Below, piece after piece: positions 6,660 through 6,771 of a DNA stretch of 6,771 nucleotides. The translations under genes were made by a program, and so were the position numbers. Below the pieces are notes generated by a model. It was not told the origin of the DNA. It did not search any database and saw only the letters and a program-made list of their open reading frames with translations. Origin of the DNA: CAZQQN01 sp964549595 (GTDB lineage: Bacteria; Bacteroidota; Bacteroidia; CAILMK01; CAYYUA01); NCBI GenBank assembly GCA_964549595.1, contig CAZJWK010000127.1:1-6771 (forward strand), in the 5' to 3' direction. Every line of letters begins with the position of its first letter. The stretch's first letter is position 1.

Positions 6660-6771
6660 GGGGATGTATCAAAAGTCTTTTATACCACTTAAAGTAAAAT
6701 AACCCAATTAAAATGTTGATTTTCAACCTAATATTCAAAAGACTTTTAAAACCAAAAAATCATGGATTTTT
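6660..6771 (+). mobile_element. Possible left end of an insertion sequence, cut by window edge
   Basis: The stretch starting ggggatgtatcaaaagtc (6660-6677) resembles the terminal inverted repeats (GGG-x-TGT-x-TCAAAAG type) that I recall from IS1182-like and related elements in Bacteroidota. The sequence tcaaaagtctttta (6669-6682) is echoed 66 bp later as tcaaaagactttta (6735-6748), giving both a 13/14 direct and an 11-bp exact inverted repeat. Such doubled sites are often transposase-binding sites near an IS end. An ATG at 6762 opens MDF and runs off the window, so it could be the transposase start. No transposase sequence is visible, so the call stays tentative. Confidence 0.3.

Overview
The window most likely comes from the chromosome of a member of the Bacteroidota (Cytophagia- or Flavobacteriia-like). 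This is an inference from three things: the character of the proteins (hisS, hutH and the two glycosyltransferase-type proteins), the A/T-rich leaders without Shine-Dalgarno sequences, and remnants of repeats of a kind I associate with that phylum. No rRNA, tRNA, CRISPR array or intact transposase is visible.

Layout. (1) Positions 1-399 are non-coding. They hold an intergenic repeat module: two 26-bp direct repeats of CACAGAGG type (1-26 and 210-235) bracketing a long imperfect inverted repeat (101-199). (2) Positions 400-659 (minus strand) hold the decayed C-terminal remnant of what looks like a DUF4143-type AAA ATPase, broken by a frameshift and an in-frame stop. (3) Positions 765-4413 (minus strand) form a compact three-gene operon, hisS > hutH > GT2 glycosyltransferase. 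Each junction is a 4-bp ATGA stop/start overlap, so the three proteins are probably translationally coupled. (4) A 258-bp divergent intergenic region (4414-4671) separates hisS from (5) a plus-strand gene (about 4672-6420). It encodes a polytopic membrane protein with the look of a GT-C fold glycosyltransferase and a soluble C-terminal domain. (6) Positions 6421-6771 are A/T-rich and non-coding. The last ~110 bp resemble the left end of an insertion sequence, with a possible start codon ten bases before the window ends.

How the genes may work together. HisS charges tRNA-His with histidine and HutH deaminates histidine to urocanate. One mRNA therefore appears to carry both the main consumer of histidine for translation and the first enzyme of its breakdown, and no other hut gene is in view. 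The third operon gene is a soluble GT2 enzyme of the dolichyl/polyprenyl-phosphate sugar synthase type. The divergent GT-C-like membrane protein belongs to the class that uses such lipid-linked sugars as donors. A link between these two is plausible but rests only on family logic and proximity.

Nothing here is clearly a new defence or mobile system. The most unusual element is the tight coupling of hisS, hutH and the GT2 gene.
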